A stretch of DNA of 64,000 nucleotides from FEN-987 sp964598845. Lineage in GTDB: Archaea > Thermoproteota > Bathyarchaeia > 40CM-2-53-6. The notes under the pieces are model-generated. The model ran no database searches. It saw only the letters and a program-made list of their open reading frames with translations, and was not told where the DNA came from. Numbering within the stretch: the first letter of the stretch is position 1; each line of letters starts with the position of its first letter. Location: assembly GCA_964598845.1 (NCBI GenBank), contig CAZRDM010000003.1:66998-130997 (forward strand), written 5' to 3'. The translations under genes were made by a program, and so were the position numbers. Below are positions 17,349 to 26,581 of the stretch, piece by piece.

Positions 17349-19163
17349 TCACACCAAGAACAGCAGAGAGAATGCGGTGGCCGCGAGGACCACTGGAAAG
17401 AGTGTTAGGGCCGTCAACCTTGAGACTCTATGCACCAGATTCATGACGCGCTTCAATGATTTTGAGCCAAGGGTGGTGACGGGGATTTGTCCATTGATTA
17501 CACCTACTTCGCAGGGTTGAAGATCCGCGATCGCCTCACGACAAAGCGCGCACACCTCATGGAGGAGCAGGGTCTTGGAGCCGACCTCTCCAATCATATG
17601 GTAGCCCAGCCTTGCTGGAACAACCCCATTCACCATATGCGTGTCAGTGGTCATGACTTCTCCGTCGTCGAATCCGGCTTGTTTAGCTTCGTTGAGAATC
17701 CGCTCCCGCAATCCTCGAATCATGTTGTTTCCATCGATGTTGATGTAAGCGAAGCGTTGTTGATCGACTTCGATTCCTATGACTGAGATCCCTCCAGGAC
17801 CATACCCGTCTTTCAGGGTGAATCCTGCTGGCGTTCTCTGAGCAACTCCCACCTTGAAGATGTTTCCGGGTTGTTCGGCGGAGACTTGAAGCGAGGAGAG
17901 GGTGGCCTCTTGTAGGGCACCCATCTTATCCGGCGTCATTGTGCTCGGGCCTGTCAGGCAGTTGTGGGCATCTATCAGCGCAACATGGCGGAACCTACCA
18001 TGAGTGAGGCCTCCGATTCGATTCGCTATATCTGAAGGAACATCCTCCATGTCGTAGGGTGCGGTCGTCATGGTTACGAGTGCGCAATTGTCGAAAATCT
18101 GGCTCGTAGCTGTAGCAATTCCATTGCTGGCCCTCGTGACAGCAGTCGCTTCGCTATCATATCGAACGCTTTCTTGCTTCAGCAAGATCCATTCGATGAT
18201 ACGCATGTTTTGCTCTTGGGAAACCAAGTTAAATTCATGCCCAGAGACTCCGTGGGGAACAATACTCACTGCGTTGAACCTTCTCTTCATCAAGGCTTGG
18301 AACAGAAAGGGAAGCACGCTACTTCCAATGTTCAAGAATGGTCCTGGATGAAAGTTGGAAACCAGTATCGTCCCCTTGATCCTAGCCGTATCTGAACGCC
18401 TAAAGAGAAATGCCGCAACATCAATCTCGGTCTCCACACCAAGCTCGTTGAGATAAGATTCGAGGTCACTGTTCTGACCCTCCAACCAATCTGTGAGGAA
18501 CGCCCTGAACATGCGGATCGGCGAGAAACCGATGGCTTGTCGACCGAAATTCTCAACGACAAGTATCAAAGCGAATGCGAAGGCGAGCCCGATCAGGGAG
18601 GATAAGGCAAGCGCACTCAAGGTGCTGTTAACTGCGACCCCAAGAACTAGAACAGATGTAAGGGCTGTCAAGCTCGGTTCCGTCAGGGTGAAAATAATCC
18701 TCTTCAGAAAACTGGTTCTTGACATTGAGAAGACTGCGACCGCTCGCAGGGGTATGACTGCGAAAAGCCCAGCTATGATGGCTGATCCGGGAAACACGAA
18801 TCTAGAGAGAACAAAGCTCAAAACCGAGCCGATTAGAAAGACAGCAACCCAACTTGTTATTGTGAACAAGGAGAATGCCAGACATCGCCGAGGATAGAAA
18901 AGCGGATCTTCTCTGACTATTGTTAGAAATAGGAAGAGATTCGATAGGAGAGCCGGTACGCCGAGAACCACAACACCGCCGGTGACCCCAAGAATGAATG
19001 ACTTTGCTGTATGTTCGACCACCAAGAATGATAAGCCGACGCCGAACGTTACCAAGAGTATTGATGAAATGGCTATTGCTCTCGTAGAGGGAAAAGCTAC
19101 GCGTCTGATGAGATTGTAGTAGGGAGTCGTTCCGCTGATACCCTTCGAGAAGGACAAAGCCAA
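17349..19163 (-). CDS. DUF2070-family membrane protein
   Basis: This 604-residue protein has an N-terminal block of six or seven membrane segments (about 30-230), a large soluble domain (about 240-580) and a C-terminal membrane anchor (LTALTFPVVLAATAFSLL-like, 585-604). The soluble part has conserved polar motifs SNFHPGPFLNIGSS, ALIDAHNCLTG and TTDTHMVNGVV, which look like a metal-hydrolase active site. The family function is unknown to me. Its place between egsA and GGGP synthase suggests a job in lipid or envelope metabolism. Confidence 0.85.
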   Translation of the reverse strand: MALSFSKGISGTTPYYNLIRRVAFPSTRAIAISSILLVTFGVGLSFLVVEHTAKSFILGVTGGVVVLGVPALLSNLFLFLTIVREDPLFYPRRCLAFSLFTITSWVAVFLIGSVLSFVLSRFVFPGSAIIAGLFAVIPLRAVAVFSMSRTSFLKRIIFTLTEPSLTALTSVLVLGVAVNSTLSALALSSLIGLAFAFALILVVENFGRQAIGFSPIRMFRAFLTDWLEGQNSDLESYLNELGVETEIDVAAFLFRRSDTARIKGTILVSNFHPGPFLNIGSSVLPFLFQALMKRRFNAVSIVPHGVSGHEFNLVSQEQNMRIIEWILLKQESVRYDSEATAVTRASNGIATATSQIFDNCALVTMTTAPYDMEDVPSDIANRIGGLTHGRFRHVALIDAHNCLTGPSTMTPDKMGALQEATLSSLQVSAEQPGNIFKVGVAQRTPAGFTLKDGYGPGGISVIGIEVDQQRFAYINIDGNNMIRGLRERILNEAKQAGFDDGEVMTTDTHMVNGVVPARLGYHMIGEVGSKTLLLHEVCALCREAIADLQPCEVGVINGQIPVTTLGSKSLKRVMNLVHRVSRLTALTLFPVVLAATAFSLLFLV

Positions 19164-19184
19164 GTAGTGCTCCTCAAGTTGGAG

Positions 19185-19946
19185 CTATCGGATCGCTTGG
19201 ATTATTTCACGCAACGTTCGCGCCGACGCTTTCTCCGATATTGTTCCGGTTACGATCAGGTGTGCTCCTGCATCTACCAAAGACCTTGCCTGTGATGAAG
19301 TTCGAATGCCGCCACCGACTACTACGTGAATTCGACAGGATTCCTTAACCGTTTTGACCATTTCAGGAGGAACAGTGCGTCTTGCTCCTGAACCTGCCTC
19401 CAAATAGACGAAGCGCATTCCGAGATATTCTGCAGCAAGAGCATAGATTGCTGCCAACTCGGGTTTATTGTAGGGAATTGGATTCGCGTTTCCCACGAAA
19501 CCCGCGGCGCCAGCATGACCGCCGATAATCAAGTAACCTAGCGGTATCGGCTCAAGACGATAGCGTTTCACCAACGGAGCTCCCAGCGCCTGTGCCCCGG
19601 AAAGGTAGTACGGGTTCAACGAATTCAGCAGGGACATGAAGAAGACAGCGTCCGCGTACTGGCTTAGACCAGTTACATCATTCGGGAACAGGATGACCGG
19701 TAGCCCAGACGACTTGATCGCCTTCACGATCGCATCGAGTTGATAAACTGATGTTGCAGTCGACCCACCTACCATAGCTGCTGATGAGCCAGCCTTCTTT
19801 ACTTCAAGTGCTAACCTCCTAGCATCTATCGGCCTTAGCTTCTCGGGATCAAAGAGCGTAAGATGAGCGGCGCCATCCTCTCTGACTACCTCTTCCAAAT
19901 GACTTTCTACTTTTCCAATTCTAATGCCGGTCAAAGGATAAGCCAC
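19185..19946 (-). CDS. Geranylgeranylglyceryl phosphate synthase
   Basis: Prenyltransferase forming the first ether bond between G1P and geranylgeranyl diphosphate. The 253-residue TIM barrel has HLTLFDPEKL near the N terminus, GGSTATSV, LFPNDVTGLS, YLEAGSGARRTV (about 175-186) and the phosphate-binding GGGIRTSSQARSLVDAGA then IVTGT. Length and motifs are typical of archaeal GGGPS. It is divergent from the UbiA-type gene, with a 115-nt intergenic region that should contain both promoters. Confidence 0.95.
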   Translation of the reverse strand: MAYPLTGIRIGKVESHLEEVVREDGAAHLTLFDPEKLRPIDARRLALEVKKAGSSAAMVGGSTATSVYQLDAIVKAIKSSGLPVILFPNDVTGLSQYADAVFFMSLLNSLNPYYLSGAQALGAPLVKRYRLEPIPLGYLIIGGHAGAAGFVGNANPIPYNKPELAAIYALAAEYLGMRFVYLEAGSGARRTVPPEMVKTVKESCRIHVVVGGGIRTSSQARSLVDAGAHLIVTGTISEKASARTLREIIQAIR

Positions 19947-20061
19947 TCATCGACCTAGCAAATCAAGCGCCGCGAACCTTGCCAGAAACTGAGCGCATAC
20001 TATTAAAACTGCTTGTGGCTAGGACAGATTTCGAAGATGAAAATTCCCAAGGCGCAGCACG

Positions 20062-20919
20062 TTGCCTAAACCCTATTCCATTGACAAGCGAATCTTCGGA
20101 TTGCTTACGATGATTCGTCTGCCAAACTGCATTATGATGGGCTTCGCTGTCATCGTCGGCGAGACCATCGCGTCGCAAACAGTTCCTGCTCAAGCAGCCT
20201 CTTACGGTTTCATGACCGGTTTTCTTCTGCTGGCTGCCTCAATGGTCCTGAACGACTACTTCGACCGTGAGATCGATGCCATCAACGAACCGAAACGTCC
20301 TCTTCCGGCAGGCGTCGTTAGACCTTCCGAAGCCATTTCCTTTGCTGTAATTCTGGCATCGTTTGGACTGCTGTTTGCTTCATATTCTGGTGTTTGGACA
20401 CTGCTTATCGCGGTCGCAAGTGTCCTCATCGCAATCTTGTACAACGCCCGGATCAAGAAGTTCGGGCTCCTGGGAAACGCGATGGTGAGCACCAATGTGG
20501 CGATCCCATTCATCTACGGTGGATTTGCTGTCGGGAGCCCAACATGGTCTCTCCTAATTTTCGCCATTCTCGCCTTTCTATCAAGCATGGGACGGGAGAT
20601 CATCAAAGGGATTGTTGATGTGTCAGGGGACACGGCCAGAGGAGTGAGATCGGTCGCTGCTACTATGGGCAACGCCAACGCAGCAAGGAAAGGTGCAGTG
20701 CTCTTTGTTGCAGCAGTGGTTCTGAGCATGATACCGATCGCGCTCGGCTTGGTTTCAGAATATTACTTTCCACTGGTTATGATATGTGACATAGGTTTCT
20801 TGCTTACGACCTACTCCATCATATCCAATCCAAGTCCGAATAACGCTAAGAGGAACAAGGATTATGCACTCGTATGGATGACGTTTGGTTTGCTGGCTTT
20901 TGTAATTGGCACACTATGA
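20062..20919 (+). CDS. Digeranylgeranylglyceryl phosphate synthase (UbiA family)
   Basis: Membrane prenyltransferase that adds the second geranylgeranyl chain. This 285-residue protein has eight or nine hydrophobic helices. The first aspartate-rich motif is NDYFDREID (64-72) followed by NEPKRPLPAG, and the second is IVDVSGDTARGVRS (about 190-205), both needed for Mg-diphosphate binding. The start is TTG 20062. A protoheme or menaquinone UbiA role is possible, but divergent placement beside GGGP synthase favours the lipid enzyme. Confidence 0.9.
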   Translation: MPKPYSIDKRIFGLLTMIRLPNCIMMGFAVIVGETIASQTVPAQAASYGFMTGFLLLAASMVLNDYFDREIDAINEPKRPLPAGVVRPSEAISFAVILASFGLLFASYSGVWTLLIAVASVLIAILYNARIKKFGLLGNAMVSTNVAIPFIYGGFAVGSPTWSLLIFAILAFLSSMGREIIKGIVDVSGDTARGVRSVAATMGNANAARKGAVLFVAAVVLSMIPIALGLVSEYYFPLVMICDIGFLLTTYSIISNPSPNNAKRNKDYALVWMTFGLLAFVIGTL

Positions 20920-21013
20920 AGTTCTTCACGGGAGTCTCTTGAACAGGAAGAAGGGATGCTCAAAACGTTTTTATGACATCAAAACCGTATCGCCATCATC
21001 GGAAGGTTGCTTT

Positions 21014-21358
21014 TTGCGAGTAAGTAGCACGAAATTGAGAGGATTGGAATCTCGCGGCAAGAGGAAACTCTCGAAAGAAGCTTTGACAAGTTTTCCTAGG
21101 GAGATCATAGGAACCTTCGCACACCTTCCCAAAGTCTTCAAGAAGGTCGACATTGATCGATTAATGGGCGACAAGATCTCTCGAAGCATGAAATGGCGTT
21201 ACATCAGGCGAATGGAAAAGCTTGGAATAGTGAAACACGCTACGAAGAAATACTACAGAAAGGTCTATGACACAATCTCAGACTGGATGGAAAAAGATGC
21301 AATCCCAAGAATCCGCCGTATGGAATCGCTCGTGGAAGTTGAAACGCCTGCATACTAG
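21014..21358 (+). CDS. Small basic protein, winged-helix-like
   Basis: I prefer TTG 21014, preceded by GGAAGG and about 40 nt after a T-rich AACGTTTTTATGA element. An upstream start at 20906 would overlap the UbiA gene and add an unconvincing leader. The roughly 114-residue product is strongly basic. It reads SFPREIIGTFAHLPKVFKKV, then RSMKWRYIRRMEKLGIVKH, like a wing-helix module, and ends in an acidic tail. No family recognised. It converges with HMG-CoA reductase with a 4-nt overlap. Confidence 0.65.
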   Translation: MRVSSTKLRGLESRGKRKLSKEALTSFPREIIGTFAHLPKVFKKVDIDRLMGDKISRSMKWRYIRRMEKLGIVKHATKKYYRKVYDTISDWMEKDAIPRIRRMESLVEVETPAY

Positions 21359-22623
21359 ACTTTGGTGAATTTCTGCAGTAGATCTCTTGCTCTGTCTATC
21401 CTAATTTTGCCTTCCAGTACCATTTGTTCGGAAACTCTGTCTACGAGATCACCGGTTGCACCTGCATTTATTGCGATATTCCGCGCATGCAGCCTCATAT
21501 GGCCGCGCTGAATCCCTTCAGCCGCTAAGGCTCTTAATGCAGCCAGATTTTGGGCAAGGCCAACTGATACGATGACCTCAGCTAGTTCCTTTGCGCTCTT
21601 CACTCCAACCATTCTAATCACCAGTTTGGCTATCGGATTCGATACCGTCGCTCCTCCTACGATTCCGACAGCCATGGGCATCTCCAACGTTCCAACCAGG
21701 TCGCCGTCGCTATTCTTCTCCCAGGTGGTTAGGGACGTGTAATGGCCTGATCTTGCAGCGTAAGCATGAGCCCCTGCTTCGATAGCTCTTGTATCATTTC
21801 CACTTGCCAGTACGACAGCAGTCACCCCGTTCATTATTCCCTTGTTATGAGTGGCGCAACGAAACGGGTCAGCAACAGCAAATGCATATGCTTTGAGAAT
21901 ACCATCGACAACTTCTCCTCCGCCTAACGCTTCCCTCTCAAAAATAGCCTTGGCTCGTGCAAGGCGCTTAACAGCCAGATTAGAGATTATCCGCAAGTAA
22001 ACGCGTCCGCCCGAAACTTTTTCGATGAGGGGTGCCACTGCCTCTACCATAGTATTGACTGCGTTTGCTCCCATAGCATCCCTACAATCAACTTGCAACT
22101 CCGCGATGATCATCTTGCCCAGGAAGGTATCGATAATACGTACGTCCAAGTCTCGCGCACCGCCTCCGAGAGATACTAATACAGGGTCTTGTTCGTTTGC
22201 CTGCTTCAGAATCTGTTCTCTATGAGTTAGAATCTCGAATCTGGCTCGATACGCATCTTGAACTCCCACAACCTGAACCTGCCCGATCATTATGGGGTCG
22301 GTTGTCGTAGCGTGAAAGCCTCCTCTTGCCCTAGCCATTTTGGCAGCGTTGCTGGCAGCGGCAACGACTGATGGTTCTTCGATTGCCATTGGAACGATGA
22401 CTTCCCTTCCGTTGATAACGAAGTTCACAGCCACCCCGAGTGGAACGGGCATAATTCCTATCACATTCTCGATCATTCGATCAGCTACGTCAAAACTGAG
22501 CGAACTGGCCTTTAGGAGAAGAGTTGCCTCTTCGTCCGTTAGACCCGCAAACTCTTTGACTGCCTTAACTCGTTCGGTGATGGACAGCCTATAGAAACCA
22601 GAATACTCAGAACTTTTCGCCAT
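21355..22623 (-). CDS. hmgA: HMG-CoA reductase, class II
   Basis: Reduces HMG-CoA to mevalonate. The 422-residue protein aligns with class II (Pseudomonas-type) enzymes along its whole length: ENVIGIMPVPLGVAVNF, IEEPSVVAAAS with catalytic Glu83, RDAMGANAVNTM, ATHNKGIMNG with Lys261, SGNDTRAIEAGAHAYAA with Asp277, and IQRGHMRLHARN with His375. All four catalytic residues are present. Class II enzymes are more usual in bacteria and a minority of archaea. IPP isomerase and mevalonate kinase lie upstream on the same strand. Confidence 0.95.
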   Translation of the reverse strand: MAKSSEYSGFYRLSITERVKAVKEFAGLTDEEATLLLKASSLSFDVADRMIENVIGIMPVPLGVAVNFVINGREVIVPMAIEEPSVVAAASNAAKMARARGGFHATTTDPIMIGQVQVVGVQDAYRARFEILTHREQILKQANEQDPVLVSLGGGARDLDVRIIDTFLGKMIIAELQVDCRDAMGANAVNTMVEAVAPLIEKVSGGRVYLRIISNLAVKRLARAKAIFEREALGGGEVVDGILKAYAFAVADPFRCATHNKGIMNGVTAVVLASGNDTRAIEAGAHAYAARSGHYTSLTTWEKNSDGDLVGTLEMPMAVGIVGGATVSNPIAKLVIRMVGVKSAKELAEVIVSVGLAQNLAALRALAAEGIQRGHMRLHARNIAINAGATGDLVDRVSEQMVLEGKIRIDRARDLLQKFTKV

Positions 22624-22663
22624 GGAATATCCCTCGACTAGATGGATAGATTCTCACGATGGT

Positions 22664-23797
22664 TTAGCTGGCACGTACAGGCGATAAGTCTTCTTCTGAG
22701 TAAGATCTGCTTGCGTACACGGTTGGGTCAAATCCACGTTGGATAATCCACTGGTAGGTTGAACCCGTTATCACTAGTGGCGCCTGACGGAGCTGCTCTA
22801 GGTTACGAGAACCCGTTAGGAACATGGCATTCTTGAGCTCCTCGATAACAGTGGTAAGGCGTTCAACGGCGACAGCTTCGCCCGAGGACGCTGATTTCAG
22901 CAGAGGAAGAGCGAGACCTCCGTAGTGCGCGCCTAGGGCGATGGCCTTGGCTACATGTAGCCCGTTTCTGACTCCACCTGAAGCAAACACCTTCAATCTT
23001 GTGGAGTTCGTCACCTCAATGATGCTTGGTACTGTGGGTGTTCCCCAGTCCCAGAAAGTCAGGCCGAGCTCCATTTGGAGTTTGTAGCGCTTCGCACGCG
23101 CTCGGTAGTACTCAACTCCGGCCCAACTCGTTCCCCCCAAGCCAGATACGTTTATTCCGCTTACTTTCGCGCGCTCCAGCGCCTGAGCGGTTTCCTTGGA
23201 TACGCCCGCGCCAGTTTCTTTCACAAGAACTGGAACTGAGAGCGCGCTCGCCAGCTCACTAATTCGACGCAACATGTTGCGAAAATCGGTTTCACCCTCG
23301 TACTGAACGGATTCTTGGAGGGCGTTAAGATGTATGAATAGCCCTGATGCATGAATCATATCCACCGCTCTCTTCGCGCAATCCACAGCATCCCCGTGGA
23401 CCAGTTGGGGGCAACCCAAGTTCGCAAAAAGTGGTATCGAAGGGGCGGCTTCTCGCGCAATTCTATACGTATACGCTAGGCTTGCGTCCTCTATGGCTGC
23501 CCTCTGACTGCCTACGCCCATCGCGATGCCAAGCTTCTGCGCGACCTTTGCTAGTCTTTGGTTGATCCTTGCGGCATCGGGAGTACCACCCGTCATGGAT
23601 TCGATCACAATGGGCGCGTTCAGTTTGTATCCGAAAATAGGAGTTGAGAGATCAACTTCCTGGCGGTCAATCTCAGGAAGGGCCTTGTGAATCAATCGGA
23701 CATCCTCAAACCCGGTTGGTACATGCGATTGGACTTGTTCATGAAGGGTCGTCTGAATGTGACTCAGTTTCCGCCGTGTTGTCTGGACTTTGGGCAA
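22664..23797 (-). CDS. fni: Isopentenyl-diphosphate delta-isomerase, type 2
   Basis: FMN-dependent enzyme interconverting IPP and DMAPP. This 377-residue TIM barrel shows IESMTGGTPDAARIN, GVGSQRAAIED, FANLGCPQLV, HLNALQE, VPVLVKETGAGVS, GGTSWAGVEYYRA and FASGGVRNGLHVAKAIALGA. These are the expected flavin- and substrate-binding motifs. It lies 8 nt downstream of mevalonate kinase. The isopentenyl phosphate kinase gene often found here is absent. Confidence 0.96.
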   Translation of the reverse strand: MPKVQTTRRKLSHIQTTLHEQVQSHVPTGFEDVRLIHKALPEIDRQEVDLSTPIFGYKLNAPIVIESMTGGTPDAARINQRLAKVAQKLGIAMGVGSQRAAIEDASLAYTYRIAREAAPSIPLFANLGCPQLVHGDAVDCAKRAVDMIHASGLFIHLNALQESVQYEGETDFRNMLRRISELASALSVPVLVKETGAGVSKETAQALERAKVSGINVSGLGGTSWAGVEYYRARAKRYKLQMELGLTFWDWGTPTVPSIIEVTNSTRLKVFASGGVRNGLHVAKAIALGAHYGGLALPLLKSASSGEAVAVERLTTVIEELKNAMFLTGSRNLEQLRQAPLVITGSTYQWIIQRGFDPTVYASRSYSEEDLSPVRAS

Positions 23798-23804
23798 TCT
23801 CGAA

Positions 23805-24794
23805 TCATTCCTCTTCTATGAAGGTCACGACACCACGGGGGACAAAAGTGCCGGGAAGCACCTGTCCGCCTGCTTCTTCGATTTGTCTCGCAACATTCTT
23901 AGAAGCTGTCTCGTCCACGAGAGCTATCATGCAACCTCCACCGCCACCACCCGTGAGCTTGGCACCGAGAGCCCCTGCAGACCTTGCGGCGGATATTAGT
24001 TTCTCCAGATAGGGCGAAGAGACTCCAATTAACTCAAGGAAATGTTGATTCTCATTCATGAGCTCACCTAGCGCCTCTGCATGGCCATATCTCAGTGCGT
24101 CCGCGGCCTTTTCCGAAATAATCTGGGCTTGCGAGGCTATTCTCCTGTATTCCTGAGGATCTTTCTCTCTTAGCATGGTGACCTTCCCCACAAACTCGCC
24201 AGTCGATCTTCGTATTCCTGTGTTCCCAATAACAAGTAAGGGCGGCTTCTTGGGATCTATCCTCGCCTCAACTGTCTCATTTCTGTAGCAGATTAGCCCG
24301 CCGTACGTGACTGCGGCTTGATCTACGCCGGATGGGTGACCGTGGACGATCCTTTCTAAGGAGTAAGCTGCTTCGAAAACGTCCTGTTTGCTCAGGTGAT
24401 AACCGAAAATTCTTGCTGTGGCCGAAACTGTGCCGACAGCGGTCGCGGCCGAGGAGCCAAGACCCATGCCGACAGGAAAGTTCGATCTCACAGTAATTCT
24501 CAAGCCCTCCCCAATGCGGTTGAGTCTCCTGAGCGTGAAGCTTGCCGCTTCAAATACAGGTCTCAGAATCGCCTCGGCATTATTTCCAAAGGCTCGCAAT
24601 AGTGTTCCGTCAGACAAGAAGACAGCTTCGACACCCAAATCTTCCGATTTGATTTGAATAGCTCCGTTACTGGAGGGCTCCACTACCACCTTCGTCTGCA
24701 GGTCTAAGCTCATGGCTATTGCCGTATTTCCGCTTACAACGAAGTGTTCTCCGAAGAGTATCACCTTTGCGGGCGAAACAGCAACTGCTCTCAA
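23805..24794 (-). CDS. mvk: Mevalonate kinase
   Basis: Phosphorylates mevalonate. The 329-residue GHMP kinase has VILFGEHFVVSGNTAIA at the N terminus, the glycine/serine nucleotide loop PVGMGLGSSAATAVG (about 106-120), HGHPSGVDQAAVTYG and the C-terminal KLTGGGGGGCMIAL. These features are specific to mevalonate kinase rather than homoserine kinase. It follows MEMO and precedes IPP isomerase on the minus strand. Confidence 0.95.
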   Translation of the reverse strand: MRAVAVSPAKVILFGEHFVVSGNTAIAMSLDLQTKVVVEPSSNGAIQIKSEDLGVEAVFLSDGTLLRAFGNNAEAILRPVFEAASFTLRRLNRIGEGLRITVRSNFPVGMGLGSSAATAVGTVSATARIFGYHLSKQDVFEAAYSLERIVHGHPSGVDQAAVTYGGLICYRNETVEARIDPKKPPLLVIGNTGIRRSTGEFVGKVTMLREKDPQEYRRIASQAQIISEKAADALRYGHAEALGELMNENQHFLELIGVSSPYLEKLISAARSAGALGAKLTGGGGGGCMIALVDETASKNVARQIEEAGGQVLPGTFVPRGVVTFIEEE

Positions 24795-24812
24795 CTAGCG
24801 TCCTCGATGGTC

Positions 24813-25664
24813 TCAATCTCGGGTGAATTGAATTGAAGCATATCCAACAACTGAATCCCTATCACCAGATACATCGCCGCTAGTCTTGTAGGTCAAGAGT
24901 TCAGCTTTGACTCCGCCAATCATTTTCGCGGCCGCGATGAGCGTAGTGATGGGTCCATATCCACACATCGTAACCTTCTGACTCTCCCCGAGTCCATTCA
25001 GCGTTCGGTCGTCGAGATTCGTGATGGCGTCTATTGCTGTCTTGTCCTTCTTGCTCGCAACATCGTGCGGCTCGTAGTGGGTGAAGTCGCTTGAAGCTAC
25101 TATAACGATGTCCTTACTTCTAGTCTGCTCGACGATGCTTTTCGCAATCTCACGGCAGGTTTCCAGGTCCTGCATCATCATGCAAATCGGAATGAACGCC
25201 ACCGAATCCTTGAAGATGAACTGCAGGAATGGCAGTTGCACTTCGATCGAGTGTTCGTATGAGTGGGCGGTTTCGTCGATATCTAAGAGATTACTCGCCT
25301 TCTGGACCTGTTTCGCTAGCTGGCTATCTATGGTGGAAAGCCCTAGAGGCGTCTCCCAACTGCCTTCGACCATGATCGATACTCCGCTTCCGTAGCCTGT
25401 GTGATTCGGGCCCAGAATTATCAAAACCTCAGGCAATCCGTCCCTTGCGAGCATGCCGTATCCATGTGCGGCAACGGGACCTGAGTACACGTAGCCGGCA
25501 TGCGGTGAGACGATCCCTACAATTTTTCTAGGACCATCTTTGGCGGGCTCAGGAACTCTACCTGGGCCGAAGCGGTGGGTAAAGCACTCCACCATTTGCT
25601 GTGTCAGTTCAGATTTGGTTCCTGCGTAGAATGCGTTGGCTACATGGGGCTTCCTGACTTTCAA
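24813..25664 (-). CDS. MEMO-family protein
   Basis: This 283-residue protein is related to extradiol dioxygenases. Conserved motifs are SPHAGYVYSGPVAAHGYG (about 53-70), GPNHTGYG, HSYEHSIEVQLPFLQ and SSDFTHYEPHD, which carry the metal-ligand histidines and cysteine region. The reaction is not established for archaeal members. It overlaps rpsB by 4 nt and precedes mevalonate kinase, an arrangement seen in many archaea. AMMECR1, a frequent partner, is at 8.2 kb. Confidence 0.93.
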   Translation of the reverse strand: MKVRKPHVANAFYAGTKSELTQQMVECFTHRFGPGRVPEPAKDGPRKIVGIVSPHAGYVYSGPVAAHGYGMLARDGLPEVLIILGPNHTGYGSGVSIMVEGSWETPLGLSTIDSQLAKQVQKASNLLDIDETAHSYEHSIEVQLPFLQFIFKDSVAFIPICMMMQDLETCREIAKSIVEQTRSKDIVIVASSDFTHYEPHDVASKKDKTAIDAITNLDDRTLNGLGESQKVTMCGYGPITTLIAAAKMIGGVKAELLTYKTSGDVSGDRDSVVGYASIQFTRD

Positions 25665-26335
25665 AGTTCGCTCGCTCTTGGGGCGATCGCCGCAAGCTTG
25701 GTTTCGAAGTCGTCAACAGTCAGCGCAATCGTCCCATCTTGGGAAAGCTCCCCTCTTTCCCTCAAGACCTGTCGTGCGAGCAACCAATAGACCATAGCCA
25801 AAGCGCGGCGGCCCTTGTTGTTTACTGGAATCGCGAAATCCACACCGCTGAATGCATTGTCCGTATCACACAGGGCAACTACCGGTACTCCTGCGCTTGA
25901 CGCTTCCTTAATAGATTGCCAATCTGCTCTAGGATCTGTGACCATCACGACCTGCGGATCGGCGTGGTAGGGTTGCAATGGGTTCGATATCAGTCCCGGC
26001 ATGAAACGCCCGACTATGGGAATGGTCTTCGTCATTTCGCATAGTTTTTCGACAGGCGTTTTTCCATAGAGTCTTGATGAGATTATCAGGACGCGATCCG
26101 GTTCGAATCGCGCAATGAATCGGGCTGCGATTCGTACCTTCTCGTCGGTCTTGCCAATGTTCAGTATGAAGAGTCCGTCGGGCCTTACCCGGTAGATATA
26201 GGATTCCATGTCTCCAGTCTTGATTCTAGTGCCAATGTGCAGACCTGCAGCTAGCAGCTCCTCCAATGGAAGTAAGAGATCTTCTGACTTCGGCATTCCT
26301 TCTCTTTCTTCAGCTTCAGACATGCCTTCACTCAC
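25661..26335 (-). CDS. rpsB: 30S ribosomal protein S2
   Basis: The 224-residue archaeal uS2 shows LLAAGLHIGTRIKTGDMESY, then RPDGLFILNIGKTDEKVRIA, FMPGLISNPLQP and VVALCDTDNAFSGVDFAIPVNNKGRRA. It has an acidic N-terminal extension and a short C terminus. It overlaps MEMO by 4 nt and follows rpoN after 5 nt. Confidence 0.96.
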   Translation of the reverse strand: MSEGMSEAEEREGMPKSEDLLLPLEELLAAGLHIGTRIKTGDMESYIYRVRPDGLFILNIGKTDEKVRIAARFIARFEPDRVLIISSRLYGKTPVEKLCEMTKTIPIVGRFMPGLISNPLQPYHADPQVVMVTDPRADWQSIKEASSAGVPVVALCDTDNAFSGVDFAIPVNNKGRRALAMVYWLLARQVLRERGELSQDGTIALTVDDFETKLAAIAPRASEL

Positions 26336-26340
26336 TTCGA

Positions 26341-26565
26341 TTACTCAAACTGCGCGCGTCTTTTCGCTGCGACCTCCGCGTATCTCAGAAGATCGTCCAA
26401 GACATCGACCTGTGAGATGAACATTCGACGACAGCAATATCGGGTCATTCCAATGTCGTCGAGAACCTTCTTGGGTCTCTCCCCCGCTTTCACTCGCCGA
26501 GCGAACTCTTCCCATCGATCGGCGATCAGTCTTCCGCAGGTGAAACATCTTACAGGAACAATCAT
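26341..26565 (-). CDS. rpoN: RNA polymerase subunit N
   Basis: RpoN (Rpb10 homologue) is a small zinc-bundle subunit. I chose ATG 26565, giving MIVPVRCFTCGRLIADRWEE, the invariant start of the family. A longer frame would add 17 residues over rpsI. Zinc ligands are CFTC and the RYCCRRM motif. About 74 residues. RpoK, often adjacent, is not present here. Confidence 0.96.
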   Translation of the reverse strand: MIVPVRCFTCGRLIADRWEEFARRVKAGERPKKVLDDIGMTRYCCRRMFISQVDVLDDLLRYAEVAAKRRAQFE

Positions 26566-26581
26566 ACGGTCGTCCTCTCTT

